Below are positions 1-8,154 of a DNA stretch of 22,669 bases, piece after piece. A program made the translations under genes and the position numbers. The stretch is from assembly GCA_900553675.1 (NCBI GenBank), contig USEH01000010.1:1-22669 (forward strand), read 5' to 3'. The notes beneath the pieces are model-generated. The model had not been told where the DNA came from. It saw only the letters and a list, made by a program, of their open reading frames with translations, and made no database searches. This DNA comes from an uncultured Ruminococcus sp. Its GTDB lineage: Bacteria > Bacillota > Clostridia > Oscillospirales > Ruminococcaceae. Numbering within the stretch: the stretch's first letter is position 1; every line of letters starts with the position of its first letter.

Positions 1-901
1 TACTGCCGCAGGAATTATTGTAGCTGCTGCCAATACCAGCACTACCTCCAAAGGAAGCACCGCCTCTGGCATACACTGTGCCGCTTTCGATGACGAGCGT
101 ACAGTTCTCATTGACTTCTATACCCGCGAAGCTTTCGTTGGTGGTGGTACAATCTGCCACCAGCTCACCGCTTCCCTTGATGGTAAGACTGCCGCCATTG
201 TAGATACCAATGCTTTTTATCGTCAGCTTGCTGCCAGCCTCTAAAATCAGGGTTACATTGCCGCGGACTGTAACTCTTTTGCTATTCGTGATTTCGCCGG
301 AAACTTTATAGAATCCGCCTTCCCATGTGTCATCGCTTCCCGTAACAAGCGTGGCTTCTGTCTCGGTCGCTCCGCCTGTCAGCATAGCCGCCGAATCAAG
401 CTCCCCCAGCTGCGCCTGAAGCAAGAAGCATGGTGTTATATCAACCTCTTCCTGCTCAGCCGCCGAGAGCTGGGAATACAGATCTGAAATTTCCTGCAAG
501 CGCATGCGGACTTCTTCGGAGTTCTCCTCGGTAACCTCAAAGGGGAGTGCGCTTATAAGCTGCCTGATCAGCTGAACCTGCTCGCTATCGGGAACAGGTT
601 CCTCGAGAACAGGATCTGTCGGGTCGGTCACTGCCGGTTCAGTCTCTGCGGGAGTGGTAACCTCCGGTGCAGGCTCTGTCGGGGCAGTCTCAGCCGTTTC
701 CGCCGCCTGAGTGACAGGCTCAGCAGAAGCAACGACCTCCGGCGAAGTCGTCACAATCGGGGCGTCCTCCGTGTTAGCAGCAGGGATATCTTCCGCAATG
801 ACGGTCGGAGTCATGGAAATCACCATGCACGCCGCCAGCACAACGCTTAAAAGCCGCCGCCAGACGCTGTTCTTATTTTCGCGTGAATTATTTAGATTCA
901 C
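1..901 (-). CDS. Secreted surface protein with beta-helix-like repeats (partial, C-terminus beyond the window edge)
   Basis: About 300 N-terminal residues are visible and the frame stays open to base 1. I start it at the GTG at 901 because GGAGAT lies about 9 bases upstream and the nearby ATG runs straight into a stop. Residues 13-36 form a Sec signal peptide (WRR, hydrophobic core, cleavage probably after VIA). Residues ~37-100 are a low-complexity Ala/Glu/Pro/Thr/Val linker typical of wall-spanning segments. Residues ~103-165 look like the helical 'xxLxSLPxxVTxEN...YSQLSAAEQEEV' module common in large surface proteins of gut Firmicutes. From ~190 short beta-rich repeats (VTVRGNVTLIL, LTIKSIGIYNGGSLTIKG, CTLVIESGTVYARGGAS) suggest a right-handed beta-helix, as in carbohydrate-binding or adhesin-like proteins. 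The exact ligand cannot be told. It is divergent from a LytTR two-component system, which probably controls it. Confidence 0.75.
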   Translation of the reverse strand, partial: MNLNNSRENKNSVWRRLLSVVLAACMVISMTPTVIAEDIPAANTEDAPIVTTSPEVVASAEPVTQAAETAETAPTEPAPEVTTPAETEPAVTDPTDPVLEEPVPDSEQVQLIRQLISALPFEVTEENSEEVRMRLQEISDLYSQLSAAEQEEVDITPCFLLQAQLGELDSAAMLTGGATETEATLVTGSDDTWEGGFYKVSGEITNSKRVTVRGNVTLILEAGSKLTIKSIGIYNGGSLTIKGSGELVADCTTTNESFAGIEVNENCTLVIESGTVYARGGASFGGSAGIGSSYNNSCGS

Positions 902-979
902 TATAATAACATCTCCTTCGTGTGTAAAGTATTCGTACACTGTAAATATATCAGAAGGAAATCTAAAAATCCAGCGTTT

Positions 980-1012
980 TGGCAGGAACGTATCGTTTTC
1001 TGGCAGGAACGT
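980..1012. promoter_or_regulatory. Paired LytTR-type direct repeats
   Basis: TGGCAGGAACGT occurs at 980-991 and again, identical, at 1001-1012, 21 bp start to start (two helical turns). Read on the minus strand the copies are ACGTTCCTGCCA, which fit the published LytTR half-site pattern around a central GTT with one or two mismatches. The spacing equals that of AgrA-type sites (9-bp boxes, 12-bp gap). The orientation points toward the minus-strand surface protein; the adjacent LytTR regulator is the natural ligand. A weak minus-strand -10 (TATATT, 950-945) without a good -35 fits an activated promoter. Function is inferred. Confidence 0.65.
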
Positions 1013-1044
1013 CTTAAAGAGGTATAGAAAATTACATTGATTTG

Positions 1045-1053
1045 TGATATACT
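1045..1053 (+). promoter_or_regulatory. Extended -10 promoter of the LytTR two-component operon
   Basis: TGATATACT gives an extended -10 (TG-N-TATACT). There is no good -35 at 17 bp. It lies about 33 bp downstream of the LytTR-like repeats and 36 bp upstream of the response-regulator start, so autoregulation is possible. Confidence 0.45.
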
Positions 1054-1088
1054 TTTATAAAATGCAGTTGATATGGGGGATGTCTGAG

Positions 1089-1844
1089 ATGAAAATCGCG
1101 CTTGTAGACGATGAAATGCTGTTTTTGGACAAGATGGTATCGCTTTGCAAAGCATACAGCAAAAGCAGGGATCTGCAGATTGAGCTGTCATCCTTTTCGG
1201 GTGGGGAGGAGTTCCTCGCTGCCGTTAAGGGCAGACCGCCGCAGATGTTCTCAATAGTCTTCCTTGACATATATATGGACGGCATTGACGGTATCGCAAC
1301 CGCAACGGCTTTAAGAGAAGCCGACCCCGAATGTCTTATAATCTTCATCACCTCCAGCCGCGATTTTATGCCGGAGGCTTTCGGCTGCCACGCCTTTGAT
1401 TACATCTCCAAGCCTATAGACAGCGAACGCCTTGACAAGGTGCTTGACGACGCACTGAGGCTTCTTCCCTTCACGCACAAATATATCGAGCTTGTCAGCG
1501 ACCGCAAGACATATCAGGTCTTCTTAAAGGATATTGTCTACGCCGTAACCGACGGGCATTATCTTAATATCACCCTTGCCGACGGTTCGACAATGCGTCA
1601 GCGCATGACCGCCGCAGAGTTCTTAGCCCGCACCGGCGAGGACGACCGGTTTTTCCTTGCAAATCGCGGAATAATCCTGAACGTGGGGCATATTGTCTCG
1701 TTTGCGGATGGCTGCTGTATCATGAAAAACGGAATTTCCCTGCCAATGCGTGTAAGGGACGCGCGTCGGGTGGAGCAGGCGGTAATGAACCGCAGCTTTG
1801 AAACCATCCGCCGCCGTCAGGACATGGGAAGGAACGAAAAATGA
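1089..1844 (+). CDS. LytTR-family response regulator
   Basis: A 251-residue cytoplasmic transcription factor. The receiver domain covers residues ~1-122: acidic pocket D7/D8, phospho-acceptor D60 in FLDIYMDG, Ser/Thr in ITSS (~88-90) and conserved lysine in ISKPID (K108). The LytTR DNA-binding domain covers ~131-232 (YIELVSDRKTYQV..., FFLANRGIILNVGHIVSF), the family that includes AgrA, VirR and LytR. I choose the ATG at 1089 because GGGGGA sits 8 bases upstream; an in-frame GTG at 1044 would add residues unlike any receiver domain. The stop overlaps the kinase start (ATGA), so the pair is co-translated. Likely targets are the direct repeats just upstream, and through them the divergent surface protein. 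Confidence 0.93.
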   Translation: MKIALVDDEMLFLDKMVSLCKAYSKSRDLQIELSSFSGGEEFLAAVKGRPPQMFSIVFLDIYMDGIDGIATATALREADPECLIIFITSSRDFMPEAFGCHAFDYISKPIDSERLDKVLDDALRLLPFTHKYIELVSDRKTYQVFLKDIVYAVTDGHYLNITLADGSTMRQRMTAAEFLARTGEDDRFFLANRGIILNVGHIVSFADGCCIMKNGISLPMRVRDARRVEQAVMNRSFETIRRRQDMGRNEK

Positions 1845-3163
1845 TCGAAAATATAATAGCCTACCTGTCACTTCTGCCGCAGTTTCTGATTCTGTTTCCG
1901 GCTGCGGGGCTGTGCTATCTTCCGATGAAAAACCGTCTGCGCTTTTCCCCTAAAAAGACGATTATATACTGCCTTGCAATTTTCCTGCCATATGCCATCC
2001 TATCCGCCGTGGCTTGCCATGTATGGAATCTGGATATGAATTTGTTACTGCTGCCGTCTTTGGTGCTGTTCTTTCTTTTTTACCGCAGAAGCGTACGAGT
2101 CGGGCTTTCCTGCGCGCTGTCGGTGTTTATGGGCGTTTGCACCCTGATGACCTTTCCCTCCCAGTTTTCCTATGCCTTCGACGCTCGCCTCCATCCCGAA
2201 TCGGGAGCGGCAAGCTTTTCGACCGAGGCGGCTTTGTTCCAGCTTGTAATATGCTATGCTTTTTTGGCAGCTTTGGCGTTTCCCTGTGTGAAAATCTATT
2301 CGGGTCTTGTGGAACAGCTTTCCGACACCGGGGTATGGTATCCCCTTCTGGCGGTACACTGCGTTTTGTTTCTGACTAATATGCTTATGGTTCCGTACTC
2401 CTATCAGGTTCTTTATGTGGGACGGATATATGTATCCTTCCTGGCGTTGGAGACGGTATTTCTTATTATGTTCCTGCTGCTGCATGTGATTTTCTATCAC
2501 ATAGCAAAGGTGCTGCTTAAGCACATGGAGCTTACCCAGCGCTCGCGGCTTTTTGATATGCAGGCGGAGCAGTATCAGACCTTGCAGAATCATATGAACC
2601 AGACAAAGCTTCTGCGGCACGATTTCAGACAGTCGGTTCATGTGCTTTCCTCACTGGCAGAAAAGGACGATCTGAGCGGACTTAAAACCTATCTTGCGGA
2701 ATACGAGCAGCGGCTTGAGGCGGAGGAGTCGGTAAACTACTGCTCCAACGCCGCTCTGAACGCTTTATTCAACTACTACAAGTCGATGGCAGACTCGCAG
2801 GGCATAAAAACGCTGTGGCAGATAGCCATACCGGAGCCGCTGACCATCTCCGAGCTGGATATATCGAGTCTGATGGGAAACCTGATGGAAAACGCCATTG
2901 CAGGCTGCAACACCGTGCCCGTGGAAAAGCGCCGCTTTGCGCTGTCGGTTGAGGTAAGGCAGGGAAACTGCCTGTATATCGTGTCCACAAACAGCTTTAA
3001 CGGCAAGGCGCGAAAAAGCACCAGTGGGTATCTTTCCACCAAGCAGACCGGCGAGGGTCTGGGGCTGCTGTCAATCACCTCGGTTGCGGAGATGTATAAC
3101 GGCTATGCCAGAGCTTCTCATGACGAGCAGAATTTTATGGTGGATGTCATGTTGAAAATATGA
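1841..3163 (+). CDS. Membrane sensor histidine kinase, GHKL (AgrC/VirS-like)
   Basis: A 440-residue partner of the response regulator. Residues ~1-225 are highly hydrophobic with about six membrane segments and no large extracellular loop, as in AgrC/VirS-type peptide sensors. The phosphotransfer region has H260 in LLRHDFRQSVHVLSSL. The GHKL ATPase follows: N-box LMGNLMENAIAGC (N347/N351) and G-box GEGLGLLSI (404-412). The short GHKL C-terminus without a classical D-box is usual for this group. The start overlaps the regulator's stop by 4 bases. No agrB/agrD-like peptide gene is seen beside it, so the signal is unknown. A strong terminator follows at once. Confidence 0.92.
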   Translation: MIENIIAYLSLLPQFLILFPAAGLCYLPMKNRLRFSPKKTIIYCLAIFLPYAILSAVACHVWNLDMNLLLLPSLVLFFLFYRRSVRVGLSCALSVFMGVCTLMTFPSQFSYAFDARLHPESGAASFSTEAALFQLVICYAFLAALAFPCVKIYSGLVEQLSDTGVWYPLLAVHCVLFLTNMLMVPYSYQVLYVGRIYVSFLALETVFLIMFLLLHVIFYHIAKVLLKHMELTQRSRLFDMQAEQYQTLQNHMNQTKLLRHDFRQSVHVLSSLAEKDDLSGLKTYLAEYEQRLEAEESVNYCSNAALNALFNYYKSMADSQGIKTLWQIAIPEPLTISELDISSLMGNLMENAIAGCNTVPVEKRRFALSVEVRQGNCLYIVSTNSFNGKARKSTSGYLSTKQTGEGLGLLSITSVAEMYNGYARASHDEQNFMVDVMLKI

Positions 3164-3180
3164 AACTATTGTGATACATA

Positions 3181-3216
3181 AAAAGCAAGCGTCCAAACAG
3201 CCGGACGCTTGCTTTT
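3181..3216. terminator. Bidirectional intrinsic terminator
   Basis: A perfect 14-bp stem (3181-3194 with 3203-3216, core GCAAGCGTCC) closes an 8-base loop, with T-runs on both strands. It ends the two-component operon from the left and the ABC exporter operon from the right. Confidence 0.93.
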
Positions 3217-3249
3217 TTATATGACTTATTCAAATCCAATTATACTTGA

Positions 3250-4488
3250 TTACGCCTTGCGGATAGCCTTGATAATGCTGCTTATCTTGGGCGTAGTGCC
3301 GTACATCAGCACACCCACGCGGTAGATCTTCGCGGACAGAACACCAACGCCGACCGTCGAGCCGATAAGGATTGCGATTGAAATTGCTATCTCGTACCAC
3401 GGCACAGTGCTCATGGCGATTCTTGTAAACATCGACATCGGCGAGGTGAACGGAATGTAGGAGCACACCACCATCAGGGTGTTGTCAATATCGCCGGAGC
3501 CCATGGAGAACATAACCACGACAAATGCAATGATAAACAGCATTGTAAGCGGCATTACCGAGGTGTTGATGTCCTCGAGCCTTGAAGCGGTGGAGCCGAC
3601 TGCCCCGAACAAAAATGCGTAAATAAGGAATCCCAGAACAAAGAATACAAGCATATACACCAGAAGCTCAGGCGGGATGTTGAAGACTGAGTCTACAATC
3701 GGGTTGTCGCCCCAGTAGGACTTATTCAGATTGTAGAACAGAATTGCCGAGCCGAACACGGCGACTATCTGGATAAATCCCGCAAGACATGAAGCAATAA
3801 CCTTGCCGAACATCATCGAGGTAGGCTTTGCGCTTGTTATGAGAACCTCCATAGCGCGGGAGCTTTTCTCGGTCGCCACATTGGTTGCAACCATCTGACC
3901 GTACAGCAGGATAACCATATACAGCGCCATAATCATAATGTAGGTGTAGAAGAAGTTCTGCGACTGATCCTTGCCCAGGTTTTCGACGCTGCTTTCAATC
4001 TGTACATTCATAACGCCGGCAGCGTCTTCGGCGGACATACCGCCGCTTATCATGGCGTTCATCTGATAGATTTGCTGCATAACCTCCGCTGCGGTTCGGG
4101 CGTTCGTGTCATACATCGAAAGGTTGCCAACGTAATATGTAAACGAGGTCGGTCCGGTGATGACAAAGGCGCACTCCGCCCCGCCGGAGGTGATTTTGCT
4201 CTTGATTGTGTCAACCCCATCCTTGGTGATTTGCACGTCGTAGTCCGCAAACGAAGCGGCAAAGGCTTGCGACACCATATCCGACTGCGCGGGGTCAGCA
4301 CTTACAAGCATTATTGGAATGTCTTCGGGGGCGTCGGGAACGTCGCCGGTGTCGAACACTGCAACAATCCGTGGGAAGAACATAACAACTGCAATCAGTA
4401 CCATCAGAAATGCCGTTACGCCGATAAACACCTTGTTTTTAAAGTAATATTTAAGCTCGAACCATAATATCTTTTCAAACTGTTTCAT
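3250..4488 (-). CDS. ABC-2 type exporter permease (NatB-like)
   Basis: A 412-residue membrane subunit. The start (MKQFEKILWFELKYYFKNK) has GGAGG 8 bases upstream and lies 3 bases after the stop of the ATPase gene. Topology is that of the NatB/ABC2_membrane_3 group: an N-terminal helix at ~18-40, a large extracytoplasmic domain at ~41-175, then about five helices clustered at ~178-400 (YTYIMIMALYMVILLYG, VIASCLAGFIQIVAVFG, LVYMLVFFVLGFLIYAF, LTMLFIIAFVVVMF, IAISIAILIGSTVGVGVL). It pairs with the neighbouring ATPase to export a substrate that cannot be named from sequence; sodium, antimicrobial peptides and drugs are all known for relatives. Confidence 0.88.
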   Translation of the reverse strand: MKQFEKILWFELKYYFKNKVFIGVTAFLMVLIAVVMFFPRIVAVFDTGDVPDAPEDIPIMLVSADPAQSDMVSQAFAASFADYDVQITKDGVDTIKSKITSGGAECAFVITGPTSFTYYVGNLSMYDTNARTAAEVMQQIYQMNAMISGGMSAEDAAGVMNVQIESSVENLGKDQSQNFFYTYIMIMALYMVILLYGQMVATNVATEKSSRAMEVLITSAKPTSMMFGKVIASCLAGFIQIVAVFGSAILFYNLNKSYWGDNPIVDSVFNIPPELLVYMLVFFVLGFLIYAFLFGAVGSTASRLEDINTSVMPLTMLFIIAFVVVMFSMGSGDIDNTLMVVCSYIPFTSPMSMFTRIAMSTVPWYEIAISIAILIGSTVGVGVLSAKIYRVGVLMYGTTPKISSIIKAIRKA

Positions 4489-4491
4489 TGC

Positions 4492-5391
4492 TTAGTCCTC
4501 CTTTGCAGCGTCGCCTGCATATTCCACGAAGATGTCGTTGAGGGAGGGTTCAAACACCCTTACCTCGTCAACATCATAGTTTTCGACAAGACGGGTCATT
4601 ACAGACTTCTTTTCGGAGACGTCTGCAAGCCGGATCATCAGATCGCCGTTATCCATCACGGTGCATAAGGAGCCGAAATCAGCCATAATCGCCTTTGGAG
4701 ACTCGGTGCGTACAACCAATCTATCGCGGGGATAGTCGCGCTTGATGTCGTGCAGATCGCCCTGCAAGGCGACAACGCCCTTGTTGAGGATAGCAATGCT
4801 GTCGCAGAATTCTTCAATGTAGCTCATCTGATGACTGGAGAACAAAACTATCTTTCCCTTTGCAATCTGCTCCTTTACTACATCCTTTAAAAGCATAGCG
4901 TTTACCGGATCAAGACCGGAGAAAGGCTCGTCTAAAATGACGATATCGGGGTTGTGGGCAAGGGCGGTGATGAGCTGAATCTTTTGCTGGTTGCCCTTGG
5001 AAAGCGTGTCAAGCCGCTTGTTGCGATATTCGTTCATGCCAAGCCGGTCGAGCCAGTGGTCGATTGACTGCACGGCTGCTTTGCGGCTCATTCCTTTAAG
5101 CTCCGCAAAATATGTAAGCTGGTCGATGATAATCTTTTTTGGATATAGTCCTCTCTCCTCGGGGAGATATCCGATTCCTATTTTGCTGTAGTCGATGGGC
5201 TTGCCGTCAATCAGCACCTCGCCGCTGTTTGCCGGGAACACATCCATCAGGATTCGGATAGACGTTGTTTTTCCCGCGCCATTTCTGCCAAGCAGACCAA
5301 AGGCTTTGCCGCCCTCTGCTTTGAATGAAACTCCGGTGAGAACCTTTTTCTCGCCAAAGGATTTTTCTATGTTTTTTAGTTCAAGAATCAT
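4492..5391 (-). CDS. ABC exporter ATP-binding protein (NatA-like)
   Basis: A 299-residue ABC ATPase. Walker A GRNGAGKTT (35-43), signature LSKGNQQKIQ (130-139) and Walker B IVILDEPFSGLD (150-161) are all intact, followed by the H-loop in LFSSHQMSYIEE. The ~80-residue C-terminal tail after the ATPase core, ending in EPSLNDIFVEYAG, is typical of the NatA/YhaQ group with a C-terminal domain (DUF4162). I choose the ATG at 5391, which has a perfect AGGAGG 8 bases upstream, over an in-frame upstream start without a ribosome site. It is the first gene of a two-gene exporter operon. Confidence 0.93.
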   Translation of the reverse strand: MILELKNIEKSFGEKKVLTGVSFKAEGGKAFGLLGRNGAGKTTSIRILMDVFPANSGEVLIDGKPIDYSKIGIGYLPEERGLYPKKIIIDQLTYFAELKGMSRKAAVQSIDHWLDRLGMNEYRNKRLDTLSKGNQQKIQLITALAHNPDIVILDEPFSGLDPVNAMLLKDVVKEQIAKGKIVLFSSHQMSYIEEFCDSIAILNKGVVALQGDLHDIKRDYPRDRLVVRTESPKAIMADFGSLCTVMDNGDLMIRLADVSEKKSVMTRLVENYDVDEVRVFEPSLNDIFVEYAGDAAKED

Positions 5392-5449
5392 TTGCCTTTC
5401 CTCCTGAATCGCGTTAATTAAGCACGGATGCAAAAATTACGATGCATTG

Positions 5450-5460
5450 ATTATATCACA
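5450..5460 (-). promoter_or_regulatory. Extended -10 promoter of the ABC exporter operon
   Basis: On the minus strand TGTGATATAAT gives an extended -10 (TATAAT at 5455-5450). A TGATAC 18 bp upstream is a weak -35. I see no terminator between the lipoprotein stop (5548) and this site, so some read-through into the exporter is possible. Confidence 0.55.
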
Positions 5461-5547
5461 TTTTTAACCGTTTGTATCAGTTGAATTGTGAATTATTCGT
5501 TAAATTTAGCTCGAATTCGTTGGAAGATGCACTGCTTTCAATCAAAG

Positions 5548-7062
5548 CTACTCATACTTAGTGTAATCCCCATAATTTGCCTTGATATACGATGTCCAAT
5601 CATCGACCATCTCTTCATACATCGACTGCTCCACGCCCTGCTCCGAGAAAATCATGTCTATAACCTCGTCCTCTCCAAGCTGCGACACCATATAGGCAAC
5701 AAACGAAGAACCCGCAACATAGCTGCAATTCGGATCGTAATAGCTGCGGCTGTACACGGCTATGTTTTCGATTTCGGTAAAATCTGTCTCCATGTTTATG
5801 TCGCGACCGATTTTTTCCTTGTACTCTTGCACATACAAGGTCTCTTTGCCGCTTGACGGCTTGTTATAATCGGCGTTAAGCATGGCGATTCCGTAATAAT
5901 CGTATTTATACGAGAAATACCTTGCTGCTCCCTCCACACTCCAGCCTGAATCTGAGGGGTTGTTTTCAACGGTTACAGAATGGATATACTCATGCATCAG
6001 CGAATCAACATTCATAAGGTATATAGAGTGCTTCCCGCGCTGATAGAACGAGTACTGCGACAGTCTTTTGCTGTTTGAAAAATACACCTTCAAGTCGTTA
6101 TTGTATTCCTCAAAGCCTAAAAGCAACTGATACTTGCCCATCTGTTCGGAATTGATCTCAAAGAATTTTTTCACATCAGCATAATTCTGATGTAAAAAGT
6201 TTTCATACGTCAAAAGATTCAGCTTGTTATTCTCATCATACCAGCCGTTTTCGATGTAAAATTCAGCATACCGGCATTTTGCAATGTAATCGTAGGAATG
6301 TCCGCCCAAAGCGTATAAAACAGTCGATGGAAGATAATCGATATTGTTCTTTGCATAGAATTGCGAAAGCTCGCGGCTGAATATATCCGCTCCTTCCACC
6401 GTTCCGCTGCTTATAAGCAGCTTGTGAAATTTATCGATACCGTGCGCATCGATATAATCAGAGACAAAAGCGGCGGATACCTTCTTTGAATTATCTATAT
6501 CTTTCTGCGATACAAAGTCCTGATTAAAGCACAGGATGTTTAAGTCCAGTGCAGAATAGTCTCCGCCCTCGAGGCTAAATCCGTTTTCATCCGCAGCCGA
6601 CTTGTTTATCTGCCTGCATATATAATCGGCATAGCCATATACTGCGCCGTAATTGCAGTATTCGCCGAACAGCCCCGATAACAAATACGATATATATTCC
6701 GGCGATTCCCACGGCTGCACATGGGTGTATACCGAGCCGTTGCTGATATACGTGCTGTCATACATGCTTTCGGTGTAGATATAAACATGAATTTCCTTAT
6801 TATAGCCTATCCTTTTCAGGATTGATTGAGTTTTTTCTATGCAATCGGTTCTGTCCTCCGGCAAAATTTCTTCTTCAAAGGCATATGTTACGCCATCGAC
6901 AGAAGTAAGCTCCATGTCGTCTTTTCTTGAAAATGTATCGTTGGGTTCGCTCAGCGCTATGCTCTGCTTATTATATATCAATTCCGGCGCGGGGCTTGAA
7001 CCGCAGGATGACAAGCCAAGCAAAATGCATAGCAGAAGTATTAAAGCTAAACTCTTTTTCAT
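5548..7062 (-). CDS. Lipoprotein with gluzincin-like zinc protease motif
   Basis: A 504-residue lipoprotein. The signal peptide MKKSLALILLLCILLGLSSC carries a lipobox (LSSC, lipid on C20), so the mature protein should sit on the outer face of the membrane. The key motif is HEYIH at 357-361 with a downstream Glu at E377 in GWSVEGAARYF; HExxH plus a WxxEG-type Glu 16 residues later is the zinc-ligand and catalytic pattern of gluzincins such as the peptidase MA group. Flanking aromatic residues and the SIYLMNVDSLMHEYIHSV strand also fit that fold. The first ~300 residues are not recognised. GGAGG lies 9 bases before the ATG. The promoter is consensus quality. Its substrate is unknown, and it is an orphan next to an ABC exporter. 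Activity is inferred from motif only. Confidence 0.72.
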   Translation of the reverse strand: MKKSLALILLLCILLGLSSCGSSPAPELIYNKQSIALSEPNDTFSRKDDMELTSVDGVTYAFEEEILPEDRTDCIEKTQSILKRIGYNKEIHVYIYTESMYDSTYISNGSVYTHVQPWESPEYISYLLSGLFGEYCNYGAVYGYADYICRQINKSAADENGFSLEGGDYSALDLNILCFNQDFVSQKDIDNSKKVSAAFVSDYIDAHGIDKFHKLLISSGTVEGADIFSRELSQFYAKNNIDYLPSTVLYALGGHSYDYIAKCRYAEFYIENGWYDENNKLNLLTYENFLHQNYADVKKFFEINSEQMGKYQLLLGFEEYNNDLKVYFSNSKRLSQYSFYQRGKHSIYLMNVDSLMHEYIHSVTVENNPSDSGWSVEGAARYFSYKYDYYGIAMLNADYNKPSSGKETLYVQEYKEKIGRDINMETDFTEIENIAVYSRSYYDPNCSYVAGSSFVAYMVSQLGEDEVIDMIFSEQGVEQSMYEEMVDDWTSYIKANYGDYTKYE

Positions 7063-7097
7063 ATATCAATTCCTCCCACATCAGCATTATCAGATAA

Positions 7098-7126
7098 ATT
7101 ATAGTTGGTCTGTCTGAGCTTGTCAA
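7098..7126 (-). promoter_or_regulatory. Perfect-consensus sigma-A promoter of the HEYIH lipoprotein
   Basis: Minus-strand TTGACA (7126-7121), 17-bp spacer, TATAAT (7103-7098): both hexamers match the sigma-A consensus exactly. It is about 36 bp from the start codon. Confidence 0.9.
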
Positions 7127-7142
7127 GCATAGTCAAATTAAG

Positions 7143-7171
7143 TGGACAAACAAGCCTCAATGTGCTATAAT
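7143..7171 (+). promoter_or_regulatory. Sigma-A promoter of the PfkB-family sugar kinase
   Basis: TGGACA (7143-7148), 17-bp spacer, TATAAT (7166-7171). It lies inside the longer version of the kinase reading frame, which argues that translation starts downstream at 7211. It diverges from the lipoprotein promoter only 16 bp away. Confidence 0.85.
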
Positions 7172-7210
7172 GGTTATAGAATTTGCAAAAGCACCAAGGA
7201 GGCAAATACA

Positions 7211-8113
7211 ATGGTTTACACAGTAACATTCAATCCCGCCGTTGACTATGTTGTTCAGGCGGATGATATCACAGTCGGAGGACTTAACCGCACTAAAAGC
7301 GAAAAAATCTACTTCGGCGGCAAGGGAATCAACGTTTCCATGGTTCTTGCCGAGCTGGGAGTTAAATCAAAGGCTCTGGGCTTTGTTGCAGGATTTACCG
7401 GAGATGCCATTGAAAAAGGCGTGCGCGATTGCGGCGTTGATACCGACTTTGTGCATCTTAAAAGCGGCTTCTCGCGGATAAACGTAAAGATAAAGTCGGA
7501 GTGTGAGACCGAGATCAACGGTCAGGGACCTGTTATCGACGACAATGCGCTTGAGCAGCTTTTTACCAAGATCGACGCCGTTTCGGACGGAGACACCATC
7601 GTTCTTGCAGGCAGCATCCCCGAAAGTATGCCTTCAGACATATACGAAAGAATTTTGGAGTGCTTGCAGGACAGAAGGGTTATGGCTGTTGTGGACGCAA
7701 CAAAGGATCTGCTTCTGAACGTGCTGAAATACAAGCCGTATCTTGTAAAGCCCAACAACCACGAGCTTGAAGAGATGTTCGGCGTTACCCTGAAAACCAT
7801 CGGCGAGATAGAGGAATACGCCCGAAAGCTTAAAGACATGGGCGCGCGGAACGTGCTTGTTTCCATGGCTGGCGACGGCGCACTGCTTCTTGACCAGAGC
7901 GGCAGAACACATGTCTGCGGAGTGTGCAGAGGAACGGTTAAAAACTCGGTAGGCGCGGGCGATTCGATGGTCGCGGGATTTTTAGCGGGCTCTGTCGGCG
8001 GCGATTATGATTACGCCTTAAAGCTCGGCACAGCCGCGGGCGGCGCGACTGCCTTTTCGGACGGTCTTGCCGAAAGAAAGCTGATATTCGAGCTTTTGGA
8101 ACAGCTGAAATAA
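7211..8113 (+). CDS. fruK: 1-phosphofructokinase-like PfkB-family sugar kinase
   Basis: A 300-residue cytoplasmic kinase of the PfkB/ribokinase family. N-terminal MVYTVTFNPAVDYVV and FGGKGINVS (35-43) are the sugar-binding signatures of 1-phosphofructokinase and tagatose-6-phosphate kinase. The C-terminal motif NSVGAGDSMVAGF holds the catalytic Asp (D251 in GAGD). It would phosphorylate fructose-1-phosphate to the 1,6-bisphosphate, or tagatose-6-phosphate as LacC does; the two cannot be split safely here. The ATG at 7211 is preceded by AGGAGG with ideal spacing, whereas the upstream GTG at 7142 lies in the promoter. It stands alone, without the usual fruR or fruA neighbours, so the symbol rests on family resemblance. 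Confidence 0.85.
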   Translation: MVYTVTFNPAVDYVVQADDITVGGLNRTKSEKIYFGGKGINVSMVLAELGVKSKALGFVAGFTGDAIEKGVRDCGVDTDFVHLKSGFSRINVKIKSECETEINGQGPVIDDNALEQLFTKIDAVSDGDTIVLAGSIPESMPSDIYERILECLQDRRVMAVVDATKDLLLNVLKYKPYLVKPNNHELEEMFGVTLKTIGEIEEYARKLKDMGARNVLVSMAGDGALLLDQSGRTHVCGVCRGTVKNSVGAGDSMVAGFLAGSVGGDYDYALKLGTAAGGATAFSDGLAERKLIFELLEQLK

Positions 8114-8154
8114 TATATCAATCGGCGGATATCGCTTTTCCGCCTGATAATAAT

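Noticed and set aside
711..1040. Plus-strand ORF of 109 codons
   Set aside because: It is antisense to the signal-peptide end of the surface protein and overlaps the control region; no ribosome site.
2045..2641. Minus-strand ORF of 198 codons
   Set aside because: Antisense shadow of the kinase's membrane region; composition not protein-like.
7142..7210. Longer N-terminus for the sugar kinase from GTG at 7142
   Set aside because: This stretch contains the promoter, and AGGAGG precedes the ATG at 7211.
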